A stretch of 28,870 nt of DNA. Origin: CAZYMF01 sp964648215 (GTDB lineage Bacteria > Desulfobacterota > Binatia > HRBIN30 > JACQVA1). Location: NCBI GenBank assembly GCA_964648215.1, contig CAZYMF010000041.1:1-28870 (forward strand), in the 5' to 3' direction. Positions 1-7,070 of this stretch are shown piece after piece; position 1 is the stretch's first letter, and each line of letters starts with the position of its first letter. The notes under the pieces were generated by a model, which made no database searches, was not told the origin of the DNA, and saw nothing but the letters and a program-made list of their open reading frames with translations. Both the position numbers and the translations under genes were made by a program.

Positions 1-215
1 TGCCCCATGTCCTCGTAGAGCAGCGGCATCATCTCGTCCTCGCGCTGGGTGAAGTCCTCCTTGGTGTAATGTCCCCCCTGCTCGAGCAGCACGACGTCGC
101 GGCCGGCCTCGGCGAGCTCCTTGGCGACGACGGCGCCGCCGGCTCCGGAGCCGATCACGCAGACCTCGGCGCGGAGCCGCAGATCACCGGCGAGATCCTG
201 CTCCTTGGCAATCAT
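1..215 (-). CDS. GMC family oxidoreductase, N-terminal part (gene runs off the window)
   Basis: Only the first 71 residues are in the window; the gene continues past position 1. The protein starts MIAKEQDLAGD and enters a Rossmann nucleotide-binding fold with the FAD motif GSGAGGAVVAKELAEAG at residues 22-38, followed by the end-of-strand acid in VVLLEQGGHY. This start and the LEQGG(H/P)Y pattern are typical of GMC alcohol/choline-type oxidoreductases. The start ATG lies 8 nt after the stop of a Tat-signal small protein on the same strand, so the two form an operon. In that arrangement the small protein normally travels with, or helps export, a periplasmic dehydrogenase. Substrate cannot be told. 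Family call is good; the C-terminal His/Asn active site is not visible. Confidence 0.85.
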   Translation of the reverse strand, partial: MIAKEQDLAGDLRLRAEVCVIGSGAGGAVVAKELAEAGRDVVLLEQGGHYTKEDFTQREDEMMPLLYEDMG

Positions 216-223
216 CCCCGGCC

Positions 224-793
224 TCACGCCTCCGGCGTCGCGGCGCCGATCACGCGCCGCGGTCGCGGCACCCAGGGGCCGCCGTAGTGAATGCCCTTCC
301 AGGTGGCGTCCTGCGCGTAGTAGCCGAGCAGCGACAGGTTCTTGAGCGCGCGGAAGACCAGACGGCGCGTCTCGAAGCGGCTCTGCTCCCAACCGGTCAG
401 GTAGCCGTCCTTGGCCTCGTCACTCAGCCCGGTGAAGGTGGACAGGCGCAGATCGAAGAGAGGTGGTCCGTACTGGAACAGCAACAAGCCCCAGTGGAGC
501 TGGTCGGCGGTCCCGACCGGCAGCTGGAGCAGGGCGGTGTCGATGGTGAGGAGCCCGGCGGTGTCGCCGAAGCGGGGCATGGCGGGATCGCCGGTGAAGG
601 TGATGCGGTCGGCGACGACGCGCAGAACGTGGGCGTCGCCCGGTCGCAGGACGCGCAGGGTGACGCTACGCGCGGCCGCCGCGGGGACGGCCAACGCGGC
701 GGGCGGCCGCAGCCGGGAGAGAGCGATCATCGCGGCACCGAAGCCGGTGAATCTCAGGAAGGTGCGCCGCCCAAGGGGGTGATCGAGTCGCAC
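224..793 (-). CDS. Tat-exported small subunit beside a GMC oxidoreductase (gluconate 2-dehydrogenase subunit 3-like)
   Basis: This 189-residue protein has a twin-arginine signal: RRTFLRF at residues 9-15 followed by a hydrophobic stretch and an Ala-rich cleavage region near residues 35-41. The mature part carries a pattern seen in small proteins encoded with GMC dehydrogenases: an FxGLSDEAKDGYLTGWEQS segment, then RRLVFRALKNLSLLGYY, and a C-terminal WKGIHYGGPWVPR. Gluconate 2-dehydrogenase subunit 3-like proteins are known as Tat partners that carry a flavoprotein lacking its own signal to the periplasm. The adjacent GMC protein does lack a signal peptide, which fits. Exact role and substrate are inferred. 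The start was chosen because it puts the Tat signal at the N-terminus. Confidence 0.75.
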   Translation of the reverse strand: MRLDHPLGRRTFLRFTGFGAAMIALSRLRPPAALAVPAAAARSVTLRVLRPGDAHVLRVVADRITFTGDPAMPRFGDTAGLLTIDTALLQLPVGTADQLHWGLLLFQYGPPLFDLRLSTFTGLSDEAKDGYLTGWEQSRFETRRLVFRALKNLSLLGYYAQDATWKGIHYGGPWVPRPRRVIGAATPEA

Positions 794-845
794 GCGGCGA
801 AGCTAACATCGGTTGCACGCCGACGGCAAACGATCGTGCCGCGGA

Positions 846-1925
846 TCAGAAGAAGCGATGGAACGCCGGCGGAAGGTCGTGGAAGTCGGGTAGGGCGGCG
901 AGGGCCGCCGCGGGGTCGATCGAGCTGTAGGTGTTCCAGAACAGGAGCGTCTGCCCGCGGTAGGGGTGCTGCTGCGCCAGGCGCAGCAGGGCGGCGAAGC
1001 ATTTGGCGGTGTAGGTGGTCTCGAGGTGGATGGCCTCGAGGGCCTCGACGAGCTCCAGGGCGGCCTGGCCCTCGGGCGTCGGCGCGCCGTAGCCGGCGCC
1101 GACGTAGCCGGGAATCAGGGTCACGTCGGCGTTGCTCACCGGCACCGCGGGAACCTCCGGGGCCGCGCGCCGCAGCCGTCCGAGTGCTCCGCGGGCCAGG
1201 CGGGCGAGACGCGCGGCCGAGGGGGGAAGGATGTCGGTGACCAGAACACCGACGACGCGGCTGCGCAGTCCCGCCAGCTTGAGGCCGAGGATCAGTCCCG
1301 CCACCGTGCCGCCGCTGCCGAGGGGGACGAAGATCGAGTCGGGCTCGGGTAGCTCGCCGGTCTCGATCTGCTCGGCGAGCTCGCAAGCGGCGTTGACGTA
1401 GCCGAGAGTGCCGAGGGGCGAGGTGCCGCCGGTCGGAATGATGTAGGGAACATCGCGGCGCAGCAGGCCGCGACCGAGCAGGGCCAGGGCGGTGGCGGCG
1501 ACGCGGGGGACGGAGGGAGCGTAGTGCAGCTCGGCGCCGTAGGCGTGATCGAGGAGCAGGCAGCGCCGCACGTGGTCGGTGAGCGGCTGTCGCAGCAGCA
1601 CCAGGATCGCGCGCAGGCCGATCTCGCGGGCGCAGATCGCCGTGGCCAGGCCATGGTTGGTGCCGATGCCGCCGAACGTCATCACCGAGCGCTTGCCCCG
1701 CCGGTGCGCCTCGGCCAGCAGGAACTCCAGCTTGCGCGGCTTGTTACCACCGTAGAGCAGCCCGCTCTGGTCGTCGCGCTTGACCCACAGACGATCGATC
1801 CCCTGGGCGCGCCCAACGCGCGGCAGCGGATGGACGGCGGTGGGCAGATTGGTGAGCTTGATCCGCGCCAGACGTCCGGTCAGGGTGGGGAAGCGACGTT
1901 CCAGGGCGAGTGCGGGCGACGTCAT
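846..1925 (-). CDS. D-cysteine desulfhydrase / ACC deaminase family PLP enzyme
   Basis: A 359-residue fold-type II PLP enzyme. The N-terminal half has RLWVKRDDQSG and LLYGGNKPRKLEFLL; the Lys of GGNK (about residue 62) is the expected PLP Schiff-base lysine. It is followed by MTFGGIGTNHGLATA, the loop that in this family binds the substrate carboxylate, and by a Gly-rich phosphate loop PLGSGGTVAGLILG. These match the D-cysteine desulfhydrase/1-aminocyclopropane-1-carboxylate deaminase family, which removes sulfur or opens a cyclopropane ring; which reaction applies here is not decided. An in-frame start 108 nt upstream exists, but the ATG at 1925 is preferred: it has an AAGGA ribosome site about 7 nt upstream and leaves room for a promoter shared with the divergent mreB-like gene. 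Confidence 0.85.
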   Translation of the reverse strand: MTSPALALERRFPTLTGRLARIKLTNLPTAVHPLPRVGRAQGIDRLWVKRDDQSGLLYGGNKPRKLEFLLAEAHRRGKRSVMTFGGIGTNHGLATAICAREIGLRAILVLLRQPLTDHVRRCLLLDHAYGAELHYAPSVPRVAATALALLGRGLLRRDVPYIIPTGGTSPLGTLGYVNAACELAEQIETGELPEPDSIFVPLGSGGTVAGLILGLKLAGLRSRVVGVLVTDILPPSAARLARLARGALGRLRRAAPEVPAVPVSNADVTLIPGYVGAGYGAPTPEGQAALELVEALEAIHLETTYTAKCFAALLRLAQQHPYRGQTLLFWNTYSSIDPAAALAALPDFHDLPPAFHRFF

Positions 1926-2044
1926 CGCGCTATCCTTGTCGGGGATTGGGGCGGAGTTTTCAACCGTTCCGCGCGTTTCTCGGCTTCCACGGCGGCCGAC
2001 GACTACCTTGCCTCCTCGTCGAGCGGATGACATACGGGGGCTGC

Positions 2045-3070
2045 ATGTTCTGGCACAAGATCGCGATCGACCTCGGCACCACCTACTCGCTGGTGTACAC
2101 GCAGGAAGAAGGGATCCTGATGCGGGAGCCCTCGGCCGTGGCGGTGAAGCGGTCGACGCGCGAGGCGATCGCCTTCGGCCAGCGCGCGCGGGAGATGCTC
2201 GGCCGCGCCCCCGAGTTCATCGAGGTGATCCGCCCGCTCAGCGACGGGGTGATCGCCGACTTCGACGCTGCCCGCGAGATGCTGGGTCACTTCATCCGCG
2301 AGGCGTCGCGCCGGCACCACCTCAGCCGCAAGGCGGTCATCGTCTGCATCCCGTACGGGGCCACCGCGGTCGAGATGGAAGCGCTGCGCCGCGAGGGCAT
2401 CGCCGCCGGCGCCCACCGTGTCGATCTGGTCAAGGAGCCGTTCGCCGCCGCGCTCGGGGCGGGGCTGCCGATCCAGCGACCACACGGCAACCTGGTGATC
2501 GACATCGGCGGCGGCACCACCGAGGTGACCTCGTTGGCGCTCAACGACATCGTCTACTGCGAGTCGCTACGGATGGCGGGCAACGCGATGGACCAGGCGG
2601 TGCAAGCCTACTTCCGCCACCAGCACGCCTTCTTCATCGGCGAGACCACCGCCGAGCAGATCAAGATGCGCTACGGCGCGGTGTACGAGAACGACGACGT
2701 CGAGTTCGAGGTCAAGGGGCTCAACCGTCGCACCGGCAAGCCGCAGCGGCTGACGGTGCGGGCGAGCGAGATCCGCGAGGCGCTCGAGCCGATCGCCCGG
2801 CAGATCACCGACGCCGTGCGCCGCTGCGTCGAGCGGCTGTCGCCCGAGCTGGCGGCCGACATCTTCAACGACGGCGCCGCCATGGTCGGCGGCGGCAGCC
2901 TGCTGCGCGGCTGGCCGGCGCGCTTCCGCGACGCCATGGGCCTGAAGATCCAGGTCAACGACGATCCGCTGATGTGCGTCATGCGCGGCCTGATCGAGAT
3001 TTTGAACCACCGCGAGCGCTACGAGGAGCTGATCCAGAACTCGCGCGTGCGCCCGCAGCTCGGCCCGTGA
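2045..3070 (+). CDS. mreB: MreB-like actin-fold cell-shape protein
   Basis: A 341-residue actin-family protein. The phosphate-1 loop is IDLGTTYSLVYT near residues 6-17, the phosphate-2 region is NLVIDIGGGTTEVTSLAL, and the adenosine loop is AAMVGGGSLLRGW; segment REPSAVAV follows the pattern EPSVVA of MreB. Length matches MreB (about 340-350). MreB filaments guide lateral cell-wall synthesis at the inner membrane. The first loop is TTYS rather than the usual TANT, and no mreC, mreD, pbp2 or rodA gene follows, so this may be a paralogue rather than the main mreB. The MFWHKIAIDLG start was chosen over an in-frame start 135 nt upstream because MreB proteins begin just before the DLG motif; a G-rich GGGGG lies just upstream. 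Confidence 0.85.
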   Translation: MFWHKIAIDLGTTYSLVYTQEEGILMREPSAVAVKRSTREAIAFGQRAREMLGRAPEFIEVIRPLSDGVIADFDAAREMLGHFIREASRRHHLSRKAVIVCIPYGATAVEMEALRREGIAAGAHRVDLVKEPFAAALGAGLPIQRPHGNLVIDIGGGTTEVTSLALNDIVYCESLRMAGNAMDQAVQAYFRHQHAFFIGETTAEQIKMRYGAVYENDDVEFEVKGLNRRTGKPQRLTVRASEIREALEPIARQITDAVRRCVERLSPELAADIFNDGAAMVGGGSLLRGWPARFRDAMGLKIQVNDDPLMCVMRGLIEILNHRERYEELIQNSRVRPQLGP

Positions 3071-3187
3071 GCGGACCTCCTGGATGATGCGCTCGTAGCA
3101 ACGGTGCGCGCATGGTCCTAAGACTCGACCGCAATTCTTCTTGCCAACTCCGCGTCATCGCCGTAGAGAGCGCGCGAGGAGGGGAGA

Positions 3188-3697
3188 ATGAGAGACCTGG
3201 TCCGGTGGATCACGGGAAGGTTGCTGGTTGCGGCGTTCGGCGTGGCGGTCGCGAGCTGTGCGCCGCCGAAACCACCGGCAACCGACGCGGCGACCGAGCA
3301 GGCCTGGCAGCGGGAGAAGGAGCTGTATCCGGGCATCGAGACGAAGAACGTCGACCCGCAGGGTCGAATCGAGGTGTTCACCACCTCGCTGCTCACCGAC
3401 GGGCGCTTTCTCAGAATCCGCGGCAAGCTGCGCAACCCCATGCCGGAGCCGGTGGACGGTGTGCGCATCGTCTTTCGCATCTACAATATGGGCGTGGGCA
3501 GCAACGCCAAACCGATCGAGACCATTCAGAAGGAGAAGAAGATCCATCTCGATGCGGGGGCCACCACGGCGTTGCGGCTCAACATCGAGACCATGTACGC
3601 CGGCGGCGCCGGCGGCAGCAGCTTCCGCGTCGACGCCTACGCCGAGCGGGTCGGCGACCACGACATCCCGCTGCCGCCGGGTTGGCGCGAGGAGTGA
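3188..3697 (+). CDS. Lipoprotein with FxLYD-like beta-sandwich, function unknown
   Basis: A 169-residue protein with an N-terminal signal and a lipobox ending VASC, so it should be lipidated at Cys24 and held at a membrane facing the periplasm. The mature part has a beta-rich stretch, FLRIRGKLRNPMPEPVDGVR followed by IVFRIYN, resembling FxLYD-type domains (repeat of G-x-hydrophobic-x-N with a later hydrophobic strand pattern). A GAGGSS turn lies near the end. An AGGAGG-like ribosome site sits just before the ATG. It follows mreB by about 117 nt with its own leader. No enzymatic motif is visible. A second lipoprotein with a similar layout is encoded at 5467-5886. Confidence 0.7.
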   Translation: MRDLVRWITGRLLVAAFGVAVASCAPPKPPATDAATEQAWQREKELYPGIETKNVDPQGRIEVFTTSLLTDGRFLRIRGKLRNPMPEPVDGVRIVFRIYNMGVGSNAKPIETIQKEKKIHLDAGATTALRLNIETMYAGGAGGSSFRVDAYAERVGDHDIPLPPGWREE

Positions 3698-3711
3698 TGG
3701 CGACGATCGAT

Positions 3712-3763
3712 GGTCGACAAGTCGATAGTCAACAGTCGATAGTTGATAGTCGATACTTGATAG
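3712..3763 (+). repeat. Short degenerate tandem repeat, GTCGATAGT-like units
   Basis: Between two convergent genes lies an AT-richer tract made of variants of GTCGATAGT. The heptamer GTCGATA recurs at 3721, 3735 and 3749, an exact 14-nt spacing, with GTTGATAG and CTTGATAG variants between. The inner TCAAC/GTTGA pair could fold as a small hairpin. It encodes nothing and its base composition differs sharply from the GC-rich flanks. Confidence 0.75.
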
Positions 3764-3787
3764 CCCCAAGGTCGAGCGTCACGGCGC

Positions 3788-4534
3788 TCAGGGCTTGGCG
3801 CGGGCGGTGGCCTTGGACTTGTGGCGCGAGCGCGGTTGTCGCGGCTTGGCGGGCGGGGGTGCGACGGGCGCGGGCTTCGGGCGCGTCAGGCCGGTGAGCT
3901 GGCGGAAGTGGATGCCGGCCCAGATCGCGAACGGGAAGAGCTGCGTGTCGAAGCTCTCGAAGAAGGCGTCGAGGAAGCCGTAGACGAAGCGCTGCGTATC
4001 CGAGTAATAGGTGTAGCTATAGCCGCGCAGCTCGGTGGCCCAGGTTATCTTGATCGCCACCACCAGGCCGATGACCTGCAGCGCCAGGGCGCAAAGCAGG
4101 GCCAGGCCGAGACGGCGCGCGCGGGCGCCCCAGCTCGGCGCCGGCGTCGCCAGCATCAAGGGAATCAACAGCACCAGGTTCGCCTGCACCCAGTCGCCCG
4201 GGATGCCGGGAGGGCGCGCGTTGGGGAAGACCCGGTGAGAGAAGTAGATCCCCTCGCCGCGGGCGAACACGCTGGTGCCGGCGCGAACGTACTGGTCGCC
4301 GAACCACTCGGTGCACCGCATCGCCACCTGCGTCAGATCTGCCAGCAGGTGGGTGTACACCGTTGCCAACGGCGTCAGCACCCAGAGAACGTAGGTGAGG
4401 CCGAAGAAGAGCAGCAGGCGCAGAAAGTAGGCGAGGGCGTTGGTGCGACGCAGGCTGAGCTCACCCGGCGGAAAGATCAGATCGAGGGCGCCGGCCAACC
4501 GGCCCGAGGGCTCAGGTTCGGGAGGCATCCGCAA
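3788..4534 (-). CDS. Exosortase-associated polytopic membrane protein
   Basis: A 248-residue membrane protein with hydrophobic segments near residues 35-60, 118-132 and 142-165, a further hydrophobic stretch near 205-215, and a basic, Pro/Lys/Arg-rich tail. It has no recognisable catalytic motif. The start overlaps the end of the exosortase gene by 23 nt (4512-4534; an alternative ATG at 4528 also overlaps), so the two are co-transcribed and likely translationally coupled. Exosortase H-type enzymes are known to be encoded with a membrane protein of unknown function, and this protein fits that position and size. A shared role in sorting or anchoring exported proteins is inferred from context only. 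The loop after the first membrane segments is large and presumably periplasmic. Confidence 0.65.
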   Translation of the reverse strand: MRMPPEPEPSGRLAGALDLIFPPGELSLRRTNALAYFLRLLLFFGLTYVLWVLTPLATVYTHLLADLTQVAMRCTEWFGDQYVRAGTSVFARGEGIYFSHRVFPNARPPGIPGDWVQANLVLLIPLMLATPAPSWGARARRLGLALLCALALQVIGLVVAIKITWATELRGYSYTYYSDTQRFVYGFLDAFFESFDTQLFPFAIWAGIHFRQLTGLTRPKPAPVAPPPAKPRQPRSRHKSKATARAKP

Positions 4535-5054
4535 ATCGTCCCGCCCAGTAGAGCCAGGTCGCCACCGCGATGGCGACGACCAGCGCCTGGGCGATGTAAA
4601 CGTGGGTCTCGTGAAAGAGGTGATGAGCGTAGAGCCCGATCAGGAACAGGACGGCGACGCGCGCCAGGTTGACCAGGTGGATGATCGACATGCCGAGGAC
4701 GGCGCCGATGAGCTTGGAGCGCCAGCCGCTGGGATAGGCGAACACCGCGGCGAGATAGATCATCCCCGGCACCGCCCCCGAGCAGGCCGGGCTGACGTCG
4801 ACCTCGAAGCTGCCGGAGCCGAGAATCGTGCCGTTGCGGGTGACCGGAAAGCCGACGATCAGTCCCAGCACCTTCAGCATGCCGTAGCTCATCCACGCGG
4901 CCAGCTGCGCGATCGCGGCCGCCACGTCGAACCGTTTCACCAGCGGCGTGTAGGTCATCGTGGTGAAGAAGATGACGATCAGGAGAACGAAGACGCCGAC
5001 CACCCGGATGGTGAGCCAGTGGGCGGACAACACCGCAATCAGGCGACGAAGCAT
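4512..5054 (-). CDS. Exosortase (XrtH-like), membrane transpeptidase
   Basis: A 180-residue integral membrane protein with about five hydrophobic segments. It carries the exosortase/archaeosortase triad: Cys91 in VSPACSGAVPG, Arg132 in NLARVAVL, and a His near residues 148-151 in FHETHVY. Exosortases cleave C-terminal sorting signals (PEP-CTERM, IPTLxxWG and similar: motif, hydrophobic helix, basic tail) in the inner membrane and attach or release the exported protein. The short length, without an EpsI domain, and the coupled membrane-protein neighbour point to the exosortase H type, known to serve IPTLxxWG-type tails. No protein in this window ends in such a signal, so substrates must lie elsewhere. 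Subtype is less sure than family. Confidence 0.82.
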   Translation of the reverse strand: MLRRLIAVLSAHWLTIRVVGVFVLLIVIFFTTMTYTPLVKRFDVAAAIAQLAAWMSYGMLKVLGLIVGFPVTRNGTILGSGSFEVDVSPACSGAVPGMIYLAAVFAYPSGWRSKLIGAVLGMSIIHLVNLARVAVLFLIGLYAHHLFHETHVYIAQALVVAIAVATWLYWAGRFADASRT

Positions 5055-5123
5055 GCGCAGTCAACGAGCAGGTTCGCGCGGATTGTTGCGGCCGACGGTG
5101 GGAAAGTCAAGGTGACTGCCGGC

Positions 5124-5450
5124 TCAGGCGCCGCGCCGGCGCGGCCGCAGCGAGACCAGCGCGCCGCCGTCGCCGCCGCTGCTGTCCGGCTGTCGCCGAT
5201 AGTCGGAGACGAGCTCGACGCCGTCGGTCTCGAGCCAGCGCGGCACGACCTCGCGCAGCACGCCGCGTCCTCCCGGGCTGCGACGGCCCTTGCCGTAGAC
5301 GATGCGAACCTGCCTCACTCCCTGCGCCTGCGCCTCGCGCAGGAACCGCTCGGTCTCCGCCAGCGCCCGGCGAACGCCGAGGCCGTGCAGGTCGAGGGTC
5401 GGGGTCACCCCGAGTGCCGTGCGCACCAGCTCCCGAATCCGCGCGAGCAC
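5124..5450 (-). CDS. Smr-domain protein
   Basis: A 108-residue protein that is almost only an Smr domain: the LDLHGL motif at residues 19-24 (Asp20, His22), then RIVYGKGRRSPGGRGVLR at about residues 49-66, the conserved Gly-rich loop, and a C-terminal VSDYRRQPDSSGGDGGALV strand region. Smr domains in MutS2 and stand-alone proteins bind or nick branched DNA or cleave RNA at stalled ribosomes. Which applies here cannot be told. It starts 16 nt after the stop of a lipoprotein gene on the same strand, so they share a transcript. A basic tail ends the protein. Confidence 0.85.
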   Translation of the reverse strand: MLARIRELVRTALGVTPTLDLHGLGVRRALAETERFLREAQAQGVRQVRIVYGKGRRSPGGRGVLREVVPRWLETDGVELVSDYRRQPDSSGGDGGALVSLRPRRRGA

Positions 5451-5466
5451 CGGCCGTCCCCGCCGA

Positions 5467-5886
5467 TCAGCGTGCCAGCGCCTCGACGTGGTAGCGCACC
5501 ACGTCGGGTCGGTTTTCCACGGTGACGGAGAACGTGGCCGTGCCGTCGGGCGGAATCGTGTCGCTGCTGGGCGCGGCTTTGGCGCTCAGCACGACGGCGT
5601 CGTTCGCGTCGCGCCCGTCGATCGTCACCGCGACCGCGCGCGTGGTGCGATCGCCGCCGTTGATGAGACGACCCGTCAGGGTCACCGTCTTCTTGTCGGG
5701 GCTGGGGGCCTCGTGCCAGTCGGTGATCTCGAGCTCGATCTGCCCGGGTGCCACCAGCGGGCTTTCGTGTAGCTCCGCCGGCGTGGGGGGTGGCGCGGGG
5801 GGCAACGGACGCGGCGCGGGCGAGCGCGTGCACGCGCTCGCCAGACAGACGAAGATGCCCACGACCCAGGGGCGGAGGTTCCTCAT
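5467..5886 (-). CDS. Lipoprotein with FxLYD-like domain
   Basis: A 139-residue protein. MRNLRPWVVGIFVCLASAC is a lipoprotein signal with lipobox ASAC (Cys19), followed by a Pro-rich linker and a compact beta domain: IELEITDWHEA, then KKTVTLTGRLINGGDRTTRA, then TFSVTVENRPDVVRYHVE. The G-R-L-I-N-G-G pattern and closing strands are like FxLYD domains of extracytoplasmic proteins. The ATG at 5886 was chosen because the open frame upstream runs through a palindromic repeat and a divergent promoter region and has no signal character. It leads an operon with the Smr gene, 16 nt apart. Function is unknown. Confidence 0.7.
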   Translation of the reverse strand: MRNLRPWVVGIFVCLASACTRSPAPRPLPPAPPPTPAELHESPLVAPGQIELEITDWHEAPSPDKKTVTLTGRLINGGDRTTRAVAVTIDGRDANDAVVLSAKAAPSSDTIPPDGTATFSVTVENRPDVVRYHVEALAR

Positions 5887-5928
5887 CGTCACTCGACCAT
5901 TCCACAACCGGAGGACCATTTCCACGCG

Positions 5929-5983
5929 GCCGGGGCACGGGCTGGAAGCCTGCGCCCGCCGTTCCTGACGGCCAAGCCCCGGC
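5929..5983 (+). repeat. REP-like palindromic element, GGCTGGAAGCC type
   Basis: The region between the lipoprotein and bioB holds a compact cloverleaf-like palindrome. Hairpin one pairs 5933-5942 with 5948-5957 around a TGGAA loop (core CACGGGCTGGAAGCC at 5936-5950). Hairpin two pairs GCCGT (5958-5962) with ACGGC (5968-5972). An outer pair GCCGGGG (5929-5935) and CCCCGGC (5977-5983) encloses both, overlapping the first stem by three bases. The core recurs in degenerate form at 9984 and 10126, so this is a dispersed repeat rather than a gene-specific element. Confidence 0.7.
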
Positions 5984-6032
5984 GCCGCTGCGTACTTGCG
6001 CGGCCAGCGGCGGGTTGATAGCTCGAATCGCC

Positions 6033-7070
6033 ATGGAACACGCACTGGCCCAGCCGGGATCCTCTCTCTCGCCCTACGAAGACATGGCCGACACGGTGCT
6101 GGCCGGACGGATTCTCGCGCGCCCCGACGCCTACCGCGTGCTGCGCTCGCCCGACGAAGATCTCGGCGTTCTGCTGCGTGCCACCTACCGCGTGCGCGAG
6201 CACTTCCACGGCAAACGCGTCAAGCTGTGCCTGCTGCGCAACGCCCGCAGCGGCCTGTGCCCGGAGGACTGTCACTACTGCTCGCAGTCGGCAATCTCCG
6301 ACGCGGCCATCCCGCGCTACCGGCTCGACGCGGTGGAGGAGCTGGTGCATCACGCGCGCCGCGCCGTGGCCGCCGGCGCCCGTCGCTATTGCATGGTGAC
6401 CAGCGGTCGCGGACCGAGCGAGGTGGACATCGATCGTTTCACGACCGCGGGGCGAGCGATCAAGGCCGAGTTCCCGGCCCTCGAGCTCTGCGTATCGCCG
6501 GGGCTGATAGAGGAAGAGCAGGCGCGGGCGCTCAAGGAGGCCGGCATCGGCTGGGTGAACCACAACCTCAACACCAGCGAGCGGTTCCACCCGGAGATCT
6601 GCACCACACACAGCTACGCCGATCGTATTCGCACCGTGCTCAACGCCCGCCGTGCCGGGTTGGCCACGTGCAGCGGCGGCATTCTGGGAATGGGTGAGAA
6701 CGACGACGACGTCGTCGATCTCGCCTACGCCCTGCGCGAGCTGAAGGTGGATTCCCTGCCGGTGAACTTCCTCCACCCGATCGACGGCACGCCGCTGGCC
6801 GACAAGCGCGAGCTCGATCCCGGGCGCTGCCTGAAGGCCCTGTGCCTGTTCCGCCTGCTCAACCCGACCACCGAGCTGCGCGTGGCCGGCGGCCGCGAGC
6901 TCAACCTCGGCTGGTTCCAGCCGCTGGCGCTGCTGGCGGCCAACTCGATCTTCGTCGAGGGCTATCTCACCACGTCCGGGCAGGCGGCGAGCGAAGCGCA
7001 CGCGATGGTGGCCGCCATGGGGCTCGAGGTGGAGCCCGCGCCGGAGCAAGCGGACGCCCCCTGCGCATGA
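6033..7070 (+). CDS. bioB: Biotin synthase
   Basis: A 345-residue radical SAM enzyme that inserts sulfur into dethiobiotin, the last step of biotin synthesis. The [4Fe-4S] triad is Cys76, Cys80 and Cys83 in SGLCPEDCHYCSQS, the biotin-synthase form of CxxxCxxC. Later family marks include NHNLNTSERFHPEICTTHSY, TCSGGILGMGE and a C-terminal VAGGRELNL with ANSIFVEGYLTT. Length is usual for BioB. The ATG at 6033 was chosen because the open frame upstream crosses the palindromic repeat. No clear ribosome site precedes it. The stop overlaps the start of the next gene as ATGA. No other bio gene is in the window, so biotin genes are scattered here. Confidence 0.95.
   Translation: MEHALAQPGSSLSPYEDMADTVLAGRILARPDAYRVLRSPDEDLGVLLRATYRVREHFHGKRVKLCLLRNARSGLCPEDCHYCSQSAISDAAIPRYRLDAVEELVHHARRAVAAGARRYCMVTSGRGPSEVDIDRFTTAGRAIKAEFPALELCVSPGLIEEEQARALKEAGIGWVNHNLNTSERFHPEICTTHSYADRIRTVLNARRAGLATCSGGILGMGENDDDVVDLAYALRELKVDSLPVNFLHPIDGTPLADKRELDPGRCLKALCLFRLLNPTTELRVAGGRELNLGWFQPLALLAANSIFVEGYLTTSGQAASEAHAMVAAMGLEVEPAPEQADAPCA

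Noticed and set aside
1910..2044. N-terminal extension of the MreB-like protein
   Set aside because: MreB begins directly before the DLG loop; the extension overlaps the promoter side of the divergent PLP gene.
3712..3763. CRISPR-like array
   Set aside because: Units are 7-9 nt with no spacers; no cas gene is present in the window.
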